Assembly: GCA_963798275.1 (NCBI GenBank)
Contig: CAWCTB010000048.1
Coordinates: forward strand, 18,429-82,428
DNA from: CAWCTB01 sp963798275
GTDB taxonomy: Bacteria; Acidobacteriota; Terriglobia; Terriglobales; Acidobacteriaceae
Direction of reading: 5' to 3'
Length of the DNA stretch: 64,000 nt
In this document: positions 52,362 through 61,367 of the stretch, one piece after another
Numbering within the stretch: position 1 is the first letter of the stretch
Layout: each line of letters opens with the position of its first letter
Translations under genes and position numbers: made by a program
The notes under the pieces: generated by a model
The model's database searches: none
Seen by the model: the letters and a program-made list of their open reading frames with translations, nothing else
What the model was told of the DNA's origin: nothing

Positions 52362-52719
52362 GGTCTACCGTCTTCTCCAGTACTGCCCTGAGTGCATCAA
52401 TGGCCAGTTGCGCTGCATGTCCCGATGCCTGCGGCAGACCTCCAATCGCGCGGACCACCTCTTCTCTGCTGATTTCGCCGGCATCCCTCAATGAGTTCCC
52501 CTTTGCCATCTCCGTGATCAGCGAACCACACGCCATCGCCGGTACACATCCCTTGGCGCGAAAACGAATGTCGGTGATAACGCCACCCTGCAACTTCACG
52601 AACAACTCAAGGATGTCGCCGCACGCCGGGTTCTCCACCCGCGTCCGCCCGTCCGCGTCAGGCAGTTCACCTGCATTCCGAGGATGTTCGAAGTGATCGA
52701 GCAGTTGGGCCGAATACAT
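52354..52719 (-). CDS. IscU/NifU-like Fe-S scaffold with a missing third cysteine
   Basis: A 121-residue NifU_N/IscU-type protein: LLDHFEHPRNAGELPDADGR, the first ligand in NPACGDILELFVKL, the second in AKGCVPAMACGSLITEM. In IscU the third ligand sits in a C-terminal HC motif; here that region reads GLPQASGHAAQLAIDALRAV, with His but no Cys. The protein may therefore bind a cluster differently or serve as a carrier rather than an assembly scaffold. No iscS or sufS is nearby. It overlaps the start of the SH3-like gene by eight bases. Confidence 0.85.
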   Translation of the reverse strand: MYSAQLLDHFEHPRNAGELPDADGRTRVENPACGDILELFVKLQGGVITDIRFRAKGCVPAMACGSLITEMAKGNSLRDAGEISREEVVRAIGGLPQASGHAAQLAIDALRAVLEKTVDHE

Positions 52720-52794
52720 GACGAGAACTACTGTAGCAAGCAGCCATCAAGCTGTCTCTTGAGGGTCCCACAAATATCGCGACATCCCCTAAGG

Positions 52795-52825
52795 TTTGTC
52801 ATCCCGAGCGCAGCGAGGGATCTGC
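52795..52825 (+). repeat. Dispersed intergenic repeat, copy 1
   Basis: GTCATCCCGAGCGCAGCGAG followed by GGATCTGC. An inverted-orientation relative is at 63310-63340. Sequences of this type (gtcatcctgagcgaagcgaaggatctg) are widespread between genes in Acidobacteria and other phyla. Confidence 0.8.
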
Positions 52826-52985
52826 TTTTGCCTCTCCACCGCATGGCAGATCACTCGCGCGTGAACCAGCGGCTGGCGGTGCGCACCTTCAAACTGTGCC
52901 GGCATTGTGACATGGGCTTGCGCTGCGTTCCCACTTGCTATCCTCCGCATTGCCTATAATCATTACCGTGCACCCGCACGACTAC

Positions 52986-53802
52986 ATGCCAAGCCGCATC
53001 GTCTCGCTCCAGCCCAGCGCGACCCTTACTCTGCGCGATCTGGGTGCCCTGGACCGGCTGGTTGCCTGCACCAGGTACTGCGCCGACGTCTGCCCCGAAG
53101 TCGCCGATGGATCGCGCACCATCGTATCGGACTCATGGACCGCCCAGACGGAGCAGATCATCGCCGTCAAGCCCGATCTGGTCATCGCCTCGGTGCCGTA
53201 TCAACTGGAAGCCGTCGCCGAAATTCTGAAAGCCGGAGTGCGCTTTCTCGGTCTGGCTCCTCGCACGCTGGCCGACGTTTATACCGACATCGCCACCATT
53301 GCCGGAATCGTGACTCGAGCGTCAGGCGGCCTCGGCCGCGGATTTTTTCTGATCGAACATATGCGACGCACAATCTTTGAAGTCCGTGAGCAAAGTAAAG
53401 CTCTGGCGACGAAGCCGCGTGTCTTCTGCGAGGAATGGGGCAAGCCCATCATCGCCTCGCAGCCATGGGTGGCCGAACTGGTCGAGGCCGCCGGCGGCGA
53501 GTTCATTGGCGAGCCGGGAAAAACCACCACCGCAGAGGCCATCGCCGCAGCGCAACCCGATGTTGCTGATTGCCGCCTGGTGCGGTGCCGGCGACCGGGT
53601 TCCACTCGAGAAGATCGTCGAACAACGCGGCTGGACCGACCTCCCTGCGGTGCGCCAACGCAAGCTGTTCTGCATCCGCGACGAACTGCTCAACACCCCG
53701 GCCAGCAACCTGATCCGCGGCTTGCGCGCCATCGCCTGGGCGTTGCATCCTGAGCTGTTCCCGCATCCCAGCGGCATCCGCCAGTTACAAGCTGTAATCT
53801 AA
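52986..53802 (+). CDS. BtuF-like periplasmic-binding-fold protein (frame-broken)
   Basis: A cobalamin/Fe-siderophore-type substrate-binding fold: RIVSLQPSATLTLRDLGALD, RYCADVCPEV, AVKPDLVIASVPYQLEAVAE, then KPRVFCEEWGKPIIASQPWV. A one-base insertion in an accc run near 53562 shifts the frame; the C-terminus continues as MLLIAWCGAGDRVPLEKIVE, LPAVRQRKLFCIRDELLNTP and ends at 53802. No signal peptide is visible from ATG 52986 (or from GTG 52968), so it may be a cytoplasmic cobalamin-binding-like protein, as annotated in many genomes near cobamide enzymes. No transporter genes are adjacent. Confidence 0.83.
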
Positions 53803-53809
53803 GTATGCT

Positions 53810-54302
53810 ATGTCTCCCATCGCACAGGATTACCAGCAGCTCGAACTCGAACTGGTTACCCTTGCCAGCGCCGCCGCTAGCGCAGAGCGAACTGATGAGC
53901 ATCATCGTCGGCCGTCTGCGGGAACGCCTCCCTCACTTCAACTGGGTCGGCTTCTACATGATCGAGAAGAGCCATTCCGGCGCAGATCCCATGCTGGTGC
54001 TCGGGCCCTACGTAGGTGCGGAAACGCCCCACAAACGCATTCCGCTGAACCAGGGCATTTGTGGCGCCGCCGTCACCTCGGAACAGACCGTCGTGATTGA
54101 CGACGTCAATGCCGACCCGCGCTATCTCGCCTGCTCTCTCGAGACCAAGTCCGAGATCGTCGTACCCATATTCGTGAAAGGCTCTATCGTCGGCGAACTC
54201 GACATCGACAGCCACGCCCCGGCCGCCTTCACCGCCCAGGACCGTCAACTCGTCGAGCGCTGTGCGGCCCTGGTTGGGGAGTACCTGGAAAAGACCGCAT
54301 GA
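53810..54302 (+). CDS. GAF-domain protein, fRMsr-like (frame-broken)
   Basis: The start (MSPIAQDYQQLELELVTLAS) and the main GAF domain are in adjacent frames, joined by removing one base near 53880: ELMSIIVGRLRERLPHFNWV then GFYMIEKS, MLVLGPYVGAETPHKRIPLN, QGICGAAVTSEQTVVIDDVN, YLACSLETKSEIVVPIFVKG. The pattern matches free methionine-R-sulfoxide reductases, but of their three cysteines only two remain (GICG and LACS); the first is replaced in PHKRIP. Activity may thus be altered, or it may be a small-molecule-binding GAF. It lies just before the NUDIX gene on the same strand. Confidence 0.82.
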
Positions 54303-54312
54303 GGAGATCGCA

Positions 54313-54709
54313 TTGACCAAGCAAGTGGTCGCCGCGCTGATCGTCCGTAGCGATGAGATCCTCTGCTGCCAACGCACTCAGCACCAGGCACTGCCGCTGA
54401 AATGGGAGTTCCCCGGCGGCAAGATCGAACCGGGCGAATCTCCGGAACAAGCCCTGCGCCGCGAACTCGACGAAGAACTCGGCATCCGGGCGGAGATCGG
54501 ACCCGAAGCAGCTCACATCAGTCACACTTACGTGAACGGCAACTCTGTGGACTTGCGCTTCTTTCGCGTCGACCGCTACGACGGCGTCTTGGAGAACCGC
54601 ATCTTCCGCGACGTCCGCTGGGTGCACCGCCGTGAACTGACCGCCCTCGACTTCCTCGATGCCGACCGCGAGATCATTCGCCAGATCGCCGCCGGCGAGA
54701 CTCGTCTAG
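54313..54709 (+). CDS. NUDIX hydrolase, MutT-like; 3' end unreliable
   Basis: The NUDIX box is complete: GGKIEPGESPEQALRRELDE then ELGI, preceded by VVAALIVRSDEILCCQRTQH. The MutT-type context suggests cleaning of oxidised nucleotides such as 8-oxo-dGTP. The start TTG 54313 has GAGGAG upstream. The frame as read does not stop until 55068, running antisense through the NRAMP gene with an implausible tail. A one-base frame correction near the end uses the TAG at 54707-54709, giving about 132 residues, the normal size, and I give that end. It follows the GAF gene by ten bases. Confidence 0.82.
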
Positions 54710-55968
54710 CCCACTCCCCCGCCGCCCACCAGCCACGCGATCGTCAGTACGATCATGATGATCGTCGTCGCCCAGGCAATCGCATTAAACCAGGTGCCGT
54801 TCACGTGTGGCCCCATCAACTCGCTCTTGTTCACCAGCAGCAGCATGAAGATCAAAACGAACGGAAGCACAATGCCGTTCACCACCTGCGAAAGGATGCT
54901 GATCTTCACCAGCGGAATATTCGGCAGCAGAATCACCCCGGCGCCCGCAATGATCAGCAAGGTGTACATCCAATAGAAGACCTTGGCCTCGCCGAACTTG
55001 TGGCCTACGCCCGACTCAAATCCCAAGCCTTCGCAAACCGTGTAGGCGGTCGACAGCGGCAGGATTGACGCCGCAAATAGCGAGGCGTTGAACAAGCCCG
55101 CCGCGAACAGGATGTAGGCGTACTCCCCTGCCAGTGGCTTCAGCGCCTGCGCCGCGTCGGCGCCGTCGCGTATCTGGTGGATACCGTGCATATAGAGCGT
55201 GGCCGCACACGCCACCACGATGAACCAGGCGACGATATCAGTGAAGAAACACCCCAGAATCACGTCCCAGCGCGAGGCCCGGTATTCCCGCGTGGTGATT
55301 CCCTTCTCCACAATCGAGGACTGCAGGTAGAACTGCATCCACGGGGCAATGGTCGTGCCCACCACGCCGATCACCATGTAGATGTACGATGTCTCCCGGA
55401 ACGCCTGCGTGTGCGGCGGCTTGAAGGTTGCCACGAACGCCTCGCGCCAGCTTGGCCCCGCCAGCACTCCGGCAATGATGTAGGCGAAATAGAAGAACGA
55501 TGCCGCCAGGAAAACCTTTTCCACCGACTTGTAGCTTCCCTTCACCACCAGCAGCCAGACCACCAGCCCGGAGACCGGCACACTGACGAACCGCGATATA
55601 TGGAACAGTTCGAGACTGCTGGCAATCCCGGCGAACTCGGCCACAACATTGCCGAAATTCGTGATGATCAGGCCCAGCATCATGAAAAATGTAATCCGGA
55701 ACCCATACTCTTCGCGAATCAGATCGCTCAGGCCTTTGCCGGTCACCGCTCCCATCCGCGCCGACATTTCCTGCACCACCACCAGCGCGATGGTCATGGG
55801 GATCATCACCCACAGCAGCATGTACCCGAATTGCGCTCCCGCCGCCGAATAGGTGTAGATGCCGCCGGCGTCGTTGTCCACGTTGGCCGTGATGAATCCC
55901 GGCCCAATCACGGCCAGCAACATCAGCAGACGTATTCGCCAGATTCTCAGCCGTCGCTTCTCGGACAT
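54706..55968 (-). CDS. NRAMP-family transporter with non-canonical metal site
   Basis: A polytopic membrane protein of about 420 residues with the NRAMP layout: helix 1 VIGPGFITANVDNDAGGIYT, loop QEMSARMGAVTGKGLSDLIR, helix 6 VVGTTIAPWMQFYLQSSIVE. In classical Mn/Fe transporters helix 1 has DPGN and helix 6 MPHN; here these read DNDAG and PWMQ, so the metal site is different and the substrate may be another divalent ion, perhaps Mg2+. ATG 55968 (MSEKRRLRIWRIR) is preferred to upstream starts. The MgtE_N-CBS gene lies upstream on the same strand, separated by a 370 bp repeat-bearing gap. Confidence 0.88.
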   Translation of the reverse strand: MSEKRRLRIWRIRLLMLLAVIGPGFITANVDNDAGGIYTYSAAGAQFGYMLLWVMIPMTIALVVVQEMSARMGAVTGKGLSDLIREEYGFRITFFMMLGLIITNFGNVVAEFAGIASSLELFHISRFVSVPVSGLVVWLLVVKGSYKSVEKVFLAASFFYFAYIIAGVLAGPSWREAFVATFKPPHTQAFRETSYIYMVIGVVGTTIAPWMQFYLQSSIVEKGITTREYRASRWDVILGCFFTDIVAWFIVVACAATLYMHGIHQIRDGADAAQALKPLAGEYAYILFAAGLFNASLFAASILPLSTAYTVCEGLGFESGVGHKFGEAKVFYWMYTLLIIAGAGVILLPNIPLVKISILSQVVNGIVLPFVLIFMLLLVNKSELMGPHVNGTWFNAIAWATTIIMIVLTIAWLVGGGGVG

Positions 55969-56338
55969 GACACCGGAGTAAGGAAGTAGGTTAGAAGACC
56001 GTCCAGAATAACTGCACCGCGCAGAATGCGCCAATCCGACGGCAGGATTTACCGGAACTTCTTTCGCCACTGCCGCCTGGAAGGGGCACGGCTTCACAGG
56101 CTGCAGAGAAATTGATTCTTGGGTCGAGCTGGCCTTCAGGCCAGCGTCTAAGCCCTCTACCTTGTCGTCCTACGCGGACTTTAGTCCGCGTGAGCCTTGC
56201 TTTTCCGATTCTTCCCGCAGCCCGCTCAGCCGTGCCGCTCTGTGCCGTCTAGAATGCGGGCTTTAGCCTGGGCATTTGTCCGTTTGGCGGCAATTGGTCT
56301 ATGAAACCGGCCCTGGTCAGCGCTGTTGCCCGTCGAGC
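55969..56338. repeat. Intergenic region with dispersed palindromic repeats
   Basis: The 370 bp gap contains copy 2 of the GAGCTGGCCTTCAGGCCAGC repeat at 56121-56149 (copy 1 at 31787), a further hairpin GCGGACTTTAGTCCGC at about 56173-56188, and a GGGGCACGGCTTCA word near 56084 shared with the gap at 37.98 kb. No gene seen. Confidence 0.7.
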
Positions 56339-57604
56339 TTACAGCTTGGCGCGCAGCATGTTGATCACGTCATCCGCCGTGATCACGCCGGTCAGCACTC
56401 CATCGTCGTCGATCACCGGCAGCGTCAGCAAATTGTACTTGTCGAACATCTCGGCGACCTGCTTCTCGTCGGCCCCGGGATGAATGGTGGGCATGAAGCG
56501 CGTGCTCAGCAGCATCAGCGGCGTATCGGCGGGAGCCAGCACGATCTTCGCCAGCGGCACCGCTCCCAGCAACTTCTCTTTCTCGCCGATGAGGTAGATG
56601 GTGCTCATGCTCTCCAGCCCGCCTTCGAAGTTGCGCAGCATCTCGATGGCATCGTGTACCTTCGCCCCCGGTTTCAGCGCCATGTACTCGGTCGTCATGC
56701 GCCCGGCCGCCGTGTCCTCCTCGAAGGTCATCAACTCGGTGACTTCGGCGCGCTCCTCCGGCTGCATCTCGGTCAGAATTTCCTGGCTGGCTTCCGGCGA
56801 CATGTCCGCCAGCAGGTCGGCGGCGGCGTCCGGATCCATCTCCTCCACGATGTCGGCGGCGCGCTCCGAGTCGAGCGAGCTCAGAATCGAGACCTGCAGC
56901 TTGGGATCGATCTCCTCCAGCGTCTCGGCCGCCACCTCTTCGTCGAGCGTCTGGAAGACGGCTTCTCGCTCAGCCGGCGCCAAATCTTCCACAATGTCGG
57001 CAATATCGGCAGGATGCAGCGCCGCCAGACGGTCGAGCGAGATTTTCAGCTTGATGCGGCGGGAAGGATCGACCTCGATCAGGTCGACGAACTCCCAGGG
57101 GATCATGCGTGGCGGAATCTTGGCCAGCATGGGCCGCAGCGCCGCCAGGGGCACCACGCCTTTCAGCAGCCGGCGAATCGCGCCCCGCGCCCCGACGTCC
57201 ACCGCCGCCAGCTTGAGCACGACATGCTCGTGGCCAACCTCTTCGTGCAGGTCAATGTCGTTGACCCGAACCACCTTGCGACCATGCACGTCGATGATCT
57301 GCTGGTCGAGCAGGTCGCGCTCCAGCAGCAGCATGCCCTCGCCGCCGCCGTATGGCGACCACTCGCTGGCCAGCGTGCCAATGCGCACTCCGCCGTTGAT
57401 CGAGCTGATCAGCTTGGGATTCAGCAGGCGATCTCCGAACTTGGTCTTCACCACCAGTCCGGAAATGCGGTTGGTATCTTCCTGGGGAACCAGCGCCACT
57501 TCCCGGACTTTGCCCACAACTTCGCCCGAGCGGTCATACACCGCCGAGCCCAGCAGTTCCGAGAGTGCGAGCGATGGCACGAATCCCACTATATTCGATG
57601 CCAT
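56339..57604 (-). CDS. PRC-barrel / MgtE N-domain / CBS regulatory protein without membrane domain
   Basis: A 421-residue soluble protein. Residues about 10-165 contain two PRC-barrel-like parts (SAVYDRSGEVVGKVREVALV; QQIIDVHGRKVVRVNDIDLH). Residues about 190-290 form an MgtE intracellular superhelix with repeated LHPADIADIVEDLAPAERE, ERAADIVEEMDPDAAADLLA and MSPEASQEILTEMQPEERAE. Residues about 295-421 are a CBS pair (AGRMTTEYMALKPGAKVHDA; LTLPVIDDDGVLTGVITADD). In MgtE channels these modules sense cytosolic Mg2+, but here the pore is absent. Being upstream of the atypical NRAMP gene, it is probably its Mg2+-sensing partner. Confidence 0.88.
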   Translation of the reverse strand: MASNIVGFVPSLALSELLGSAVYDRSGEVVGKVREVALVPQEDTNRISGLVVKTKFGDRLLNPKLISSINGGVRIGTLASEWSPYGGGEGMLLLERDLLDQQIIDVHGRKVVRVNDIDLHEEVGHEHVVLKLAAVDVGARGAIRRLLKGVVPLAALRPMLAKIPPRMIPWEFVDLIEVDPSRRIKLKISLDRLAALHPADIADIVEDLAPAEREAVFQTLDEEVAAETLEEIDPKLQVSILSSLDSERAADIVEEMDPDAAADLLADMSPEASQEILTEMQPEERAEVTELMTFEEDTAAGRMTTEYMALKPGAKVHDAIEMLRNFEGGLESMSTIYLIGEKEKLLGAVPLAKIVLAPADTPLMLLSTRFMPTIHPGADEKQVAEMFDKYNLLTLPVIDDDGVLTGVITADDVINMLRAKL

Positions 57605-57716
57605 GCGAATGATTCAGCAAAAAGCTCGCACAAACGGCGAGCTGTGATTCGAAAGGGTAACGCTTTAGTTTTCGGCCCGTTTTGCCACTCGCCGCCCAGT
57701 CTGCGAAACTGACGCT

Positions 57717-58397
57717 ATGCCTTCCCTCGTCTGTGAAGCGGTGCTCTTCGACCTCGACGGCGTCCTGGTGGACTCGACTCCCTGCGTGAGCCGCATCTGG
57801 AGCCAGTGGGCCCGCGAGCACGGGCTCGACCCCGACTACGTGGTACACGTCGCCCACGGACAGCGCACCATCGAGAGCGTGCGCACCGTCGCCCCTCACC
57901 TCGACGCCGCCTACGAAGCCAAGCAAGTCGAGGACCGCGAGATCGAAGACACCGAAGGCCTGCGGGTTCTCCCTGGCGCGAAAGAACTGCTCACTTCCCT
58001 TCCGCCCGGACGCTTTACCATCGTCACTTCCGGCACGCGCGCGCTGGCGACCAAGCGCCTGCAGGTTGCGGGACTGCCGGTGCCGCCGAACATGGTCACC
58101 GCCGACGATGTCAGCCGCGGCAAACCCGATCCCGAGCCCTACCTCAAAGGAGCCGCTATTCTGGGCGTCAATGCCAACCAGTGCGTGGTCTTCGAAGACG
58201 CTCCGTCGGGAATTCGCTCCGCCCTCGCCGCCGGAGCGACCGCCATCGCCATTCCAACCACCTATCGTCCGGACGAACTCACCGCCGCCGCGCTAATCCT
58301 TCCTTCGCTTGCCGCAGTCACCGCGACCCTGAGCCCGAAGAATTCTTCCATTCTGCTGGACCTCGATCCCGACCACATCCCGCAAAGCCGCAAGTAG
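57717..58397 (+). CDS. HAD-family sugar phosphatase / phosphoglucomutase-like hydrolase
   Basis: A 226-residue HAD subfamily IA protein: motif I AVLFDLDGVLVDSTPCVSRI, motif II TIVTSGTRALATKRL, the Lys and motif III in VSRGKPDPEPYLKGAAIL and motif IV VVFEDAPSGIRSALAAGATA. The C1 cap after motif I fits sugar-phosphatase (YfbT/YniC-like) or beta-phosphoglucomutase enzymes. It acts in the cytoplasm on a phosphorylated sugar. ATG 57717. The gene ends naturally at 58397, and three bases later the sequence composition changes sharply. Confidence 0.92.
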   Translation: MPSLVCEAVLFDLDGVLVDSTPCVSRIWSQWAREHGLDPDYVVHVAHGQRTIESVRTVAPHLDAAYEAKQVEDREIEDTEGLRVLPGAKELLTSLPPGRFTIVTSGTRALATKRLQVAGLPVPPNMVTADDVSRGKPDPEPYLKGAAILGVNANQCVVFEDAPSGIRSALAAGATAIAIPTTYRPDELTAAALILPSLAAVTATLSPKNSSILLDLDPDHIPQSRK

Positions 58398-58399
58398 CC

Positions 58400-59560
58400 T
58401 GGGCGGACGAGCTCTGGATCGAACGAGCGATCAGCGGACCGTTGCGCTTCCGGGGCCGCCGAGATCGGTGCCTGCGGGGCCGCTGAGACTGGCGCCGCCC
58501 GCCCGGGTGAGATCGGTGCCTGCGGGGCCGCTGAGATCGGTGCCGCCTGGCCGGGTGAGATCGGCAAGCTCACGGCGCTCGATGTGCACCAGCTCGTCCA
58601 AGCCGGCGCGGGCAACGTCGGCCCGTGCCAAGGCGACGGCCCGGGAGTCGCGGTCGAAGCCAAAGGCGACCGGTACGACGATACTGCCGCCGGCACCCTC
58701 GCTGGCACCGTCGCCGGCCGGCGTGCGGGCCGCGCGGAGGCGGGCGAGCGCCGCTGCGCGGCGCTCGCCCGCCTGCACCGCCACCAGCCGCTGCCAGAGG
58801 TCGGGATCGTGACCCATCCAGCGGGTGATCCCCCCACCGCGGGCCGTTCGGTCCGGCGACCTCGCGCAGGAGACCCGGGGCGACGTCGGCGGCGATCAGG
58901 GCGGCCTCGAGGGCAGCGTGCCCGAGCCGCAAAGCGGGTCGACCGCGCTGCCCCCCGCGGCCGCGATTCCAGGCCACCCGGCGCGCACGAGGAGCGCCGC
59001 CGCCAGGGTCTCCTTGAGAGGCGCCTCGGACTGCTCGCCGGGCGCCCGGTACCCCCGCCGGTGCAGGCTTTCCCCGGAAAGGTCTATGGCCACGACGGCC
59101 TCGCGGCGGCCGACGTAGACGTTGACGCGCAGGTCGGGGCGCGCCACGTCGACCGACGGGCGGCGTCCAAACCGCGCCCGGAACTGGTCGACGATAGCGT
59201 CCTTGGTGCGCTGTGCGCCGAACATCGTGTTGGTCACCCCGACGGCCGCCCCGAGGCCGGCAAAATCGACTGCCAGGGCGCCGTCGGCGGGAGGTGAGCG
59301 GCCAGTCGATCGCTTCGAGGCCCGACCAGAAGGCGTCGGTGCCGCCATCGAGAGGCAGCTTCGCCAAGCGCAGGAGAACGCGTTGGGCGAGCCGCGACCA
59401 CAGGCAGGCGCGGCGCGATACCCGAGCGCAAGCGGTCCGGCAAACGACGCGCCGCCGCGCTCCTCGACGACGGTCGCCGGCGTATCGCCGAGACCTGTCT
59501 CGGCCGCAAGCGCTCGGACTGGTCGGCGAGCACACCTCGACGCCCTTGGCGGCGGTAACC
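58400..59560 (-). pseudogene. Fragment of RlmL-type 23S rRNA (guanine-N2) methyltransferase in GC-rich alien segment
   Basis: On the minus strand, pieces in several frames join into the N-terminal and middle part of an RlmL/THUMP methyltransferase: VTAAKGVEV and LRALAAETG-like start, RACLWSRLAQRVLLRLAKLP, AVDFAGLGAAVGVTNTMFGA, QRTKDAIVDQFRARFGRRPS, LSGESLHRRGYRAPGE, APLKETLAAALLVRAGW and DPLCGSGTL (SAM-binding). It ends before the catalytic NPPY motif, in a 24 bp tandem repeat. Both edges are abrupt: the first residues coincide with the start of TPR coding at about 59560, and the other end lies at the HAD stop. The segment is visibly far richer in G+C than both neighbours. It is either a misjoined foreign sequence or a horizontal insertion. 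Confidence 0.75.
58461..58556 (-). repeat. 24 bp tandem repeat (four units)
   Basis: Four 24 bp units beginning GAGATCGGTGCC or GAGACTGGCGCC occur at 58461, 58485, 58509 and 58533, arranged as alternating A-B-A-B types (a 48 bp higher-order unit). Read on the minus strand they encode an octapeptide series such as GTDLSGPA and GTDLTRAG. Confidence 0.85.
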
Positions 59561-61332
59561 TGGGCCAGGTCTATCTGCAGAGCGGCGAGTACAAGAAAGC
59601 TGAACTGGTGTTGGGCCGGGCCCTGAAACTGAAGCCCGACTCGCCTGAAACTCTTTACCTGATGGCGCGGGTCTATTCCGAACAAACCAAAGTGGTGGAT
59701 GCCCTGGATCTCCTGGTCCGCGCCCACAAACTGGCGCCGGAAAATACCGATGTCATTTTTCTGCTGGCCCGGGTCAGCATGATGCAGAATTATTTTGAAG
59801 ACGCAATCCCGCTGCTCTGAATCGGGCGTGAAAATCGCCCCGAAACGGGCTGACCTGCACGCCGCCCTGGGCGAAAGCTATTTCATGTCGGGAAAGACGG
59901 AAAAGGCCATCGACGAAGTTCAAGGCCCTGATTGAACTGGATCCGTCGGCGCGCTCTTACGTCTTCATGGGGCTCTCTTACCGCCATTTGGGGCGCTTTG
60001 ATGAAGCCAGAAAATATTTCGAGCAGGGCCTCAAACTGGACCCCACAATGCTTCCTGCCTGTTCAACATGGGCTACATCGAAGGCCGGCAGGGAAATCAG
60101 GCGGCTGCGGAACGACTTTTCCAGGCCGCGCTCCGCTCCAATCCCGACCTCGCTGACGCGCTGCTGGAACTGGCGAACCTGCGCATCGCCGACAAGAAAT
60201 TTGAGGAGGCGGCGACCCTGCTGCGGAGATACGTGAAGGTAAGCCGCAATCCCGCGGCCGGATGTTACAAGCTGGCCATGGTCGAGAGGAGCCTCCATCA
60301 GATGGAGGCGGCGCAACGGGACTTGAATGTGTTTCAGACTCTCTCGAAAGACGCGTCAGCGGGCCCGTATCCTTATCAGCACCTTTTCGATTATCTGGAC
60401 AACCGCTCCAACCTTGCTCCTCAAGAGCGAACGCAGCTCGATTTGACCGAATTGACGGCGCAGATCCAGAAACATCCGGACCGCCCGCAGGACCTTTACC
60501 TGCTGGCGGAGGCGTATCTGAAGCTGGGGAAGCTCGATGATGCCCGAAGCACGATCGCGCAGCTAGACGCAGCCGAGTTTCGGCGACTACCGCCTCAGAC
60601 CGGAGTGGGCGTGCTGCTCGCCCGCTTCCATCTGTACGACGACGCTATCCAGCATTTCCAGACGGCCTTGCGGGCCAGTCCCGATTCCCGACGACATAAA
60701 ATTCGACCTGGCCGATGCTTATTTCCGCAAAGGCGCTTACCCTCAGGCGCTCGAAGCTGCTCAGCAAGTTTCGGCCACAGGACAGCAGGACGCGGCTTTC
60801 CTGGCTCTGCTGGGCGACAGTCACGCTCATCTGGGTGAGACGGCCCGCGCCGCGGAGATATTCCGTGATGCGATTGCCCGAAATCCCGACAACGACCTGT
60901 ATTACCCTCTCGCTCACGCTGGTGCAGTTGCGCGAAAAAGATGTTGCTGGCGCGAAAGCGACGCTGCAAAAAGGTCTGGCTCGAATTCCGGGCTCCGGCA
61001 AAATTCTCTGGGGCATGGGAATTGTTTCGGTGCTCGAAGGCAACACCCCGGCACAAGCCGCCGCCCGACTGGAGCGCGCCGTAGAGTTTTGCCCGAGTGG
61101 CCCGGGAGTTACTCCACGCTCGGCGTTTTTTACTATCAAACTGGACAAATCGCCAAGGCCCGCGAAGTGCTGAACCGTTTCAAGGGCAGCAGCGCCGGCG
61201 GCCTGGATGTGAATCGGATTGAAGAAGTGCTGTCCCGGGCCCCGGCCAAGTCTTCTTCCGCGCAGGAACCCATGTCGATGGCTGCCCGGCAGCAGTTGCT
61301 GCAGGCTGGCCGCCGGCACTGTCATCGGCTGA
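59561..61332 (+). CDS. TPR-repeat protein, N-terminus lost, frame-broken
   Basis: From about 59561 the plus strand codes for a long TPR solenoid: NLGQVYLQSGEYKKAELVLG, RALKLKPDSPETLYLMARVY, RKYFEQGLKLDPTMLPA, YIEGRQGNQAAAERLFQAAL, LPPQTGVGVLLARFHLYDDA, YFRKGAYPQALEAAQQVSAT, LQKGLARIPGSGKILWGMGI. Frame changes occur near 59819 (extra t), 59922 (extra base), 60060 (missing c), 60690, 60905, 61095 and 61304. The N-terminus and start codon are missing because the coding begins at the junction with the RlmL fragment. A role as adaptor or in secretion is typical; with the following ASPIC gene it forms a pair common in Acidobacteria. Confidence 0.75.
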
Positions 61333-61367
61333 CCGGACGTCTATCGTCCCGACGGAACCAAAGGAGA

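Noticed and set aside
54710..55068. C-terminal extension of the NUDIX protein
   Set aside because: It is antisense to NRAMP, His/Arg-rich and far beyond the normal length of the family; a frame error near the end is more likely.
56276..57712. 478-codon plus-strand frame across the MgtE_N-CBS gene
   Set aside because: Gln/His/Arg-rich shadow; the minus strand carries clear PRC, MgtE_N and CBS sequences.
58455..58560. CRISPR array
   Set aside because: The 24 bp units are contiguous with no unique spacers, so this is a tandem repeat.
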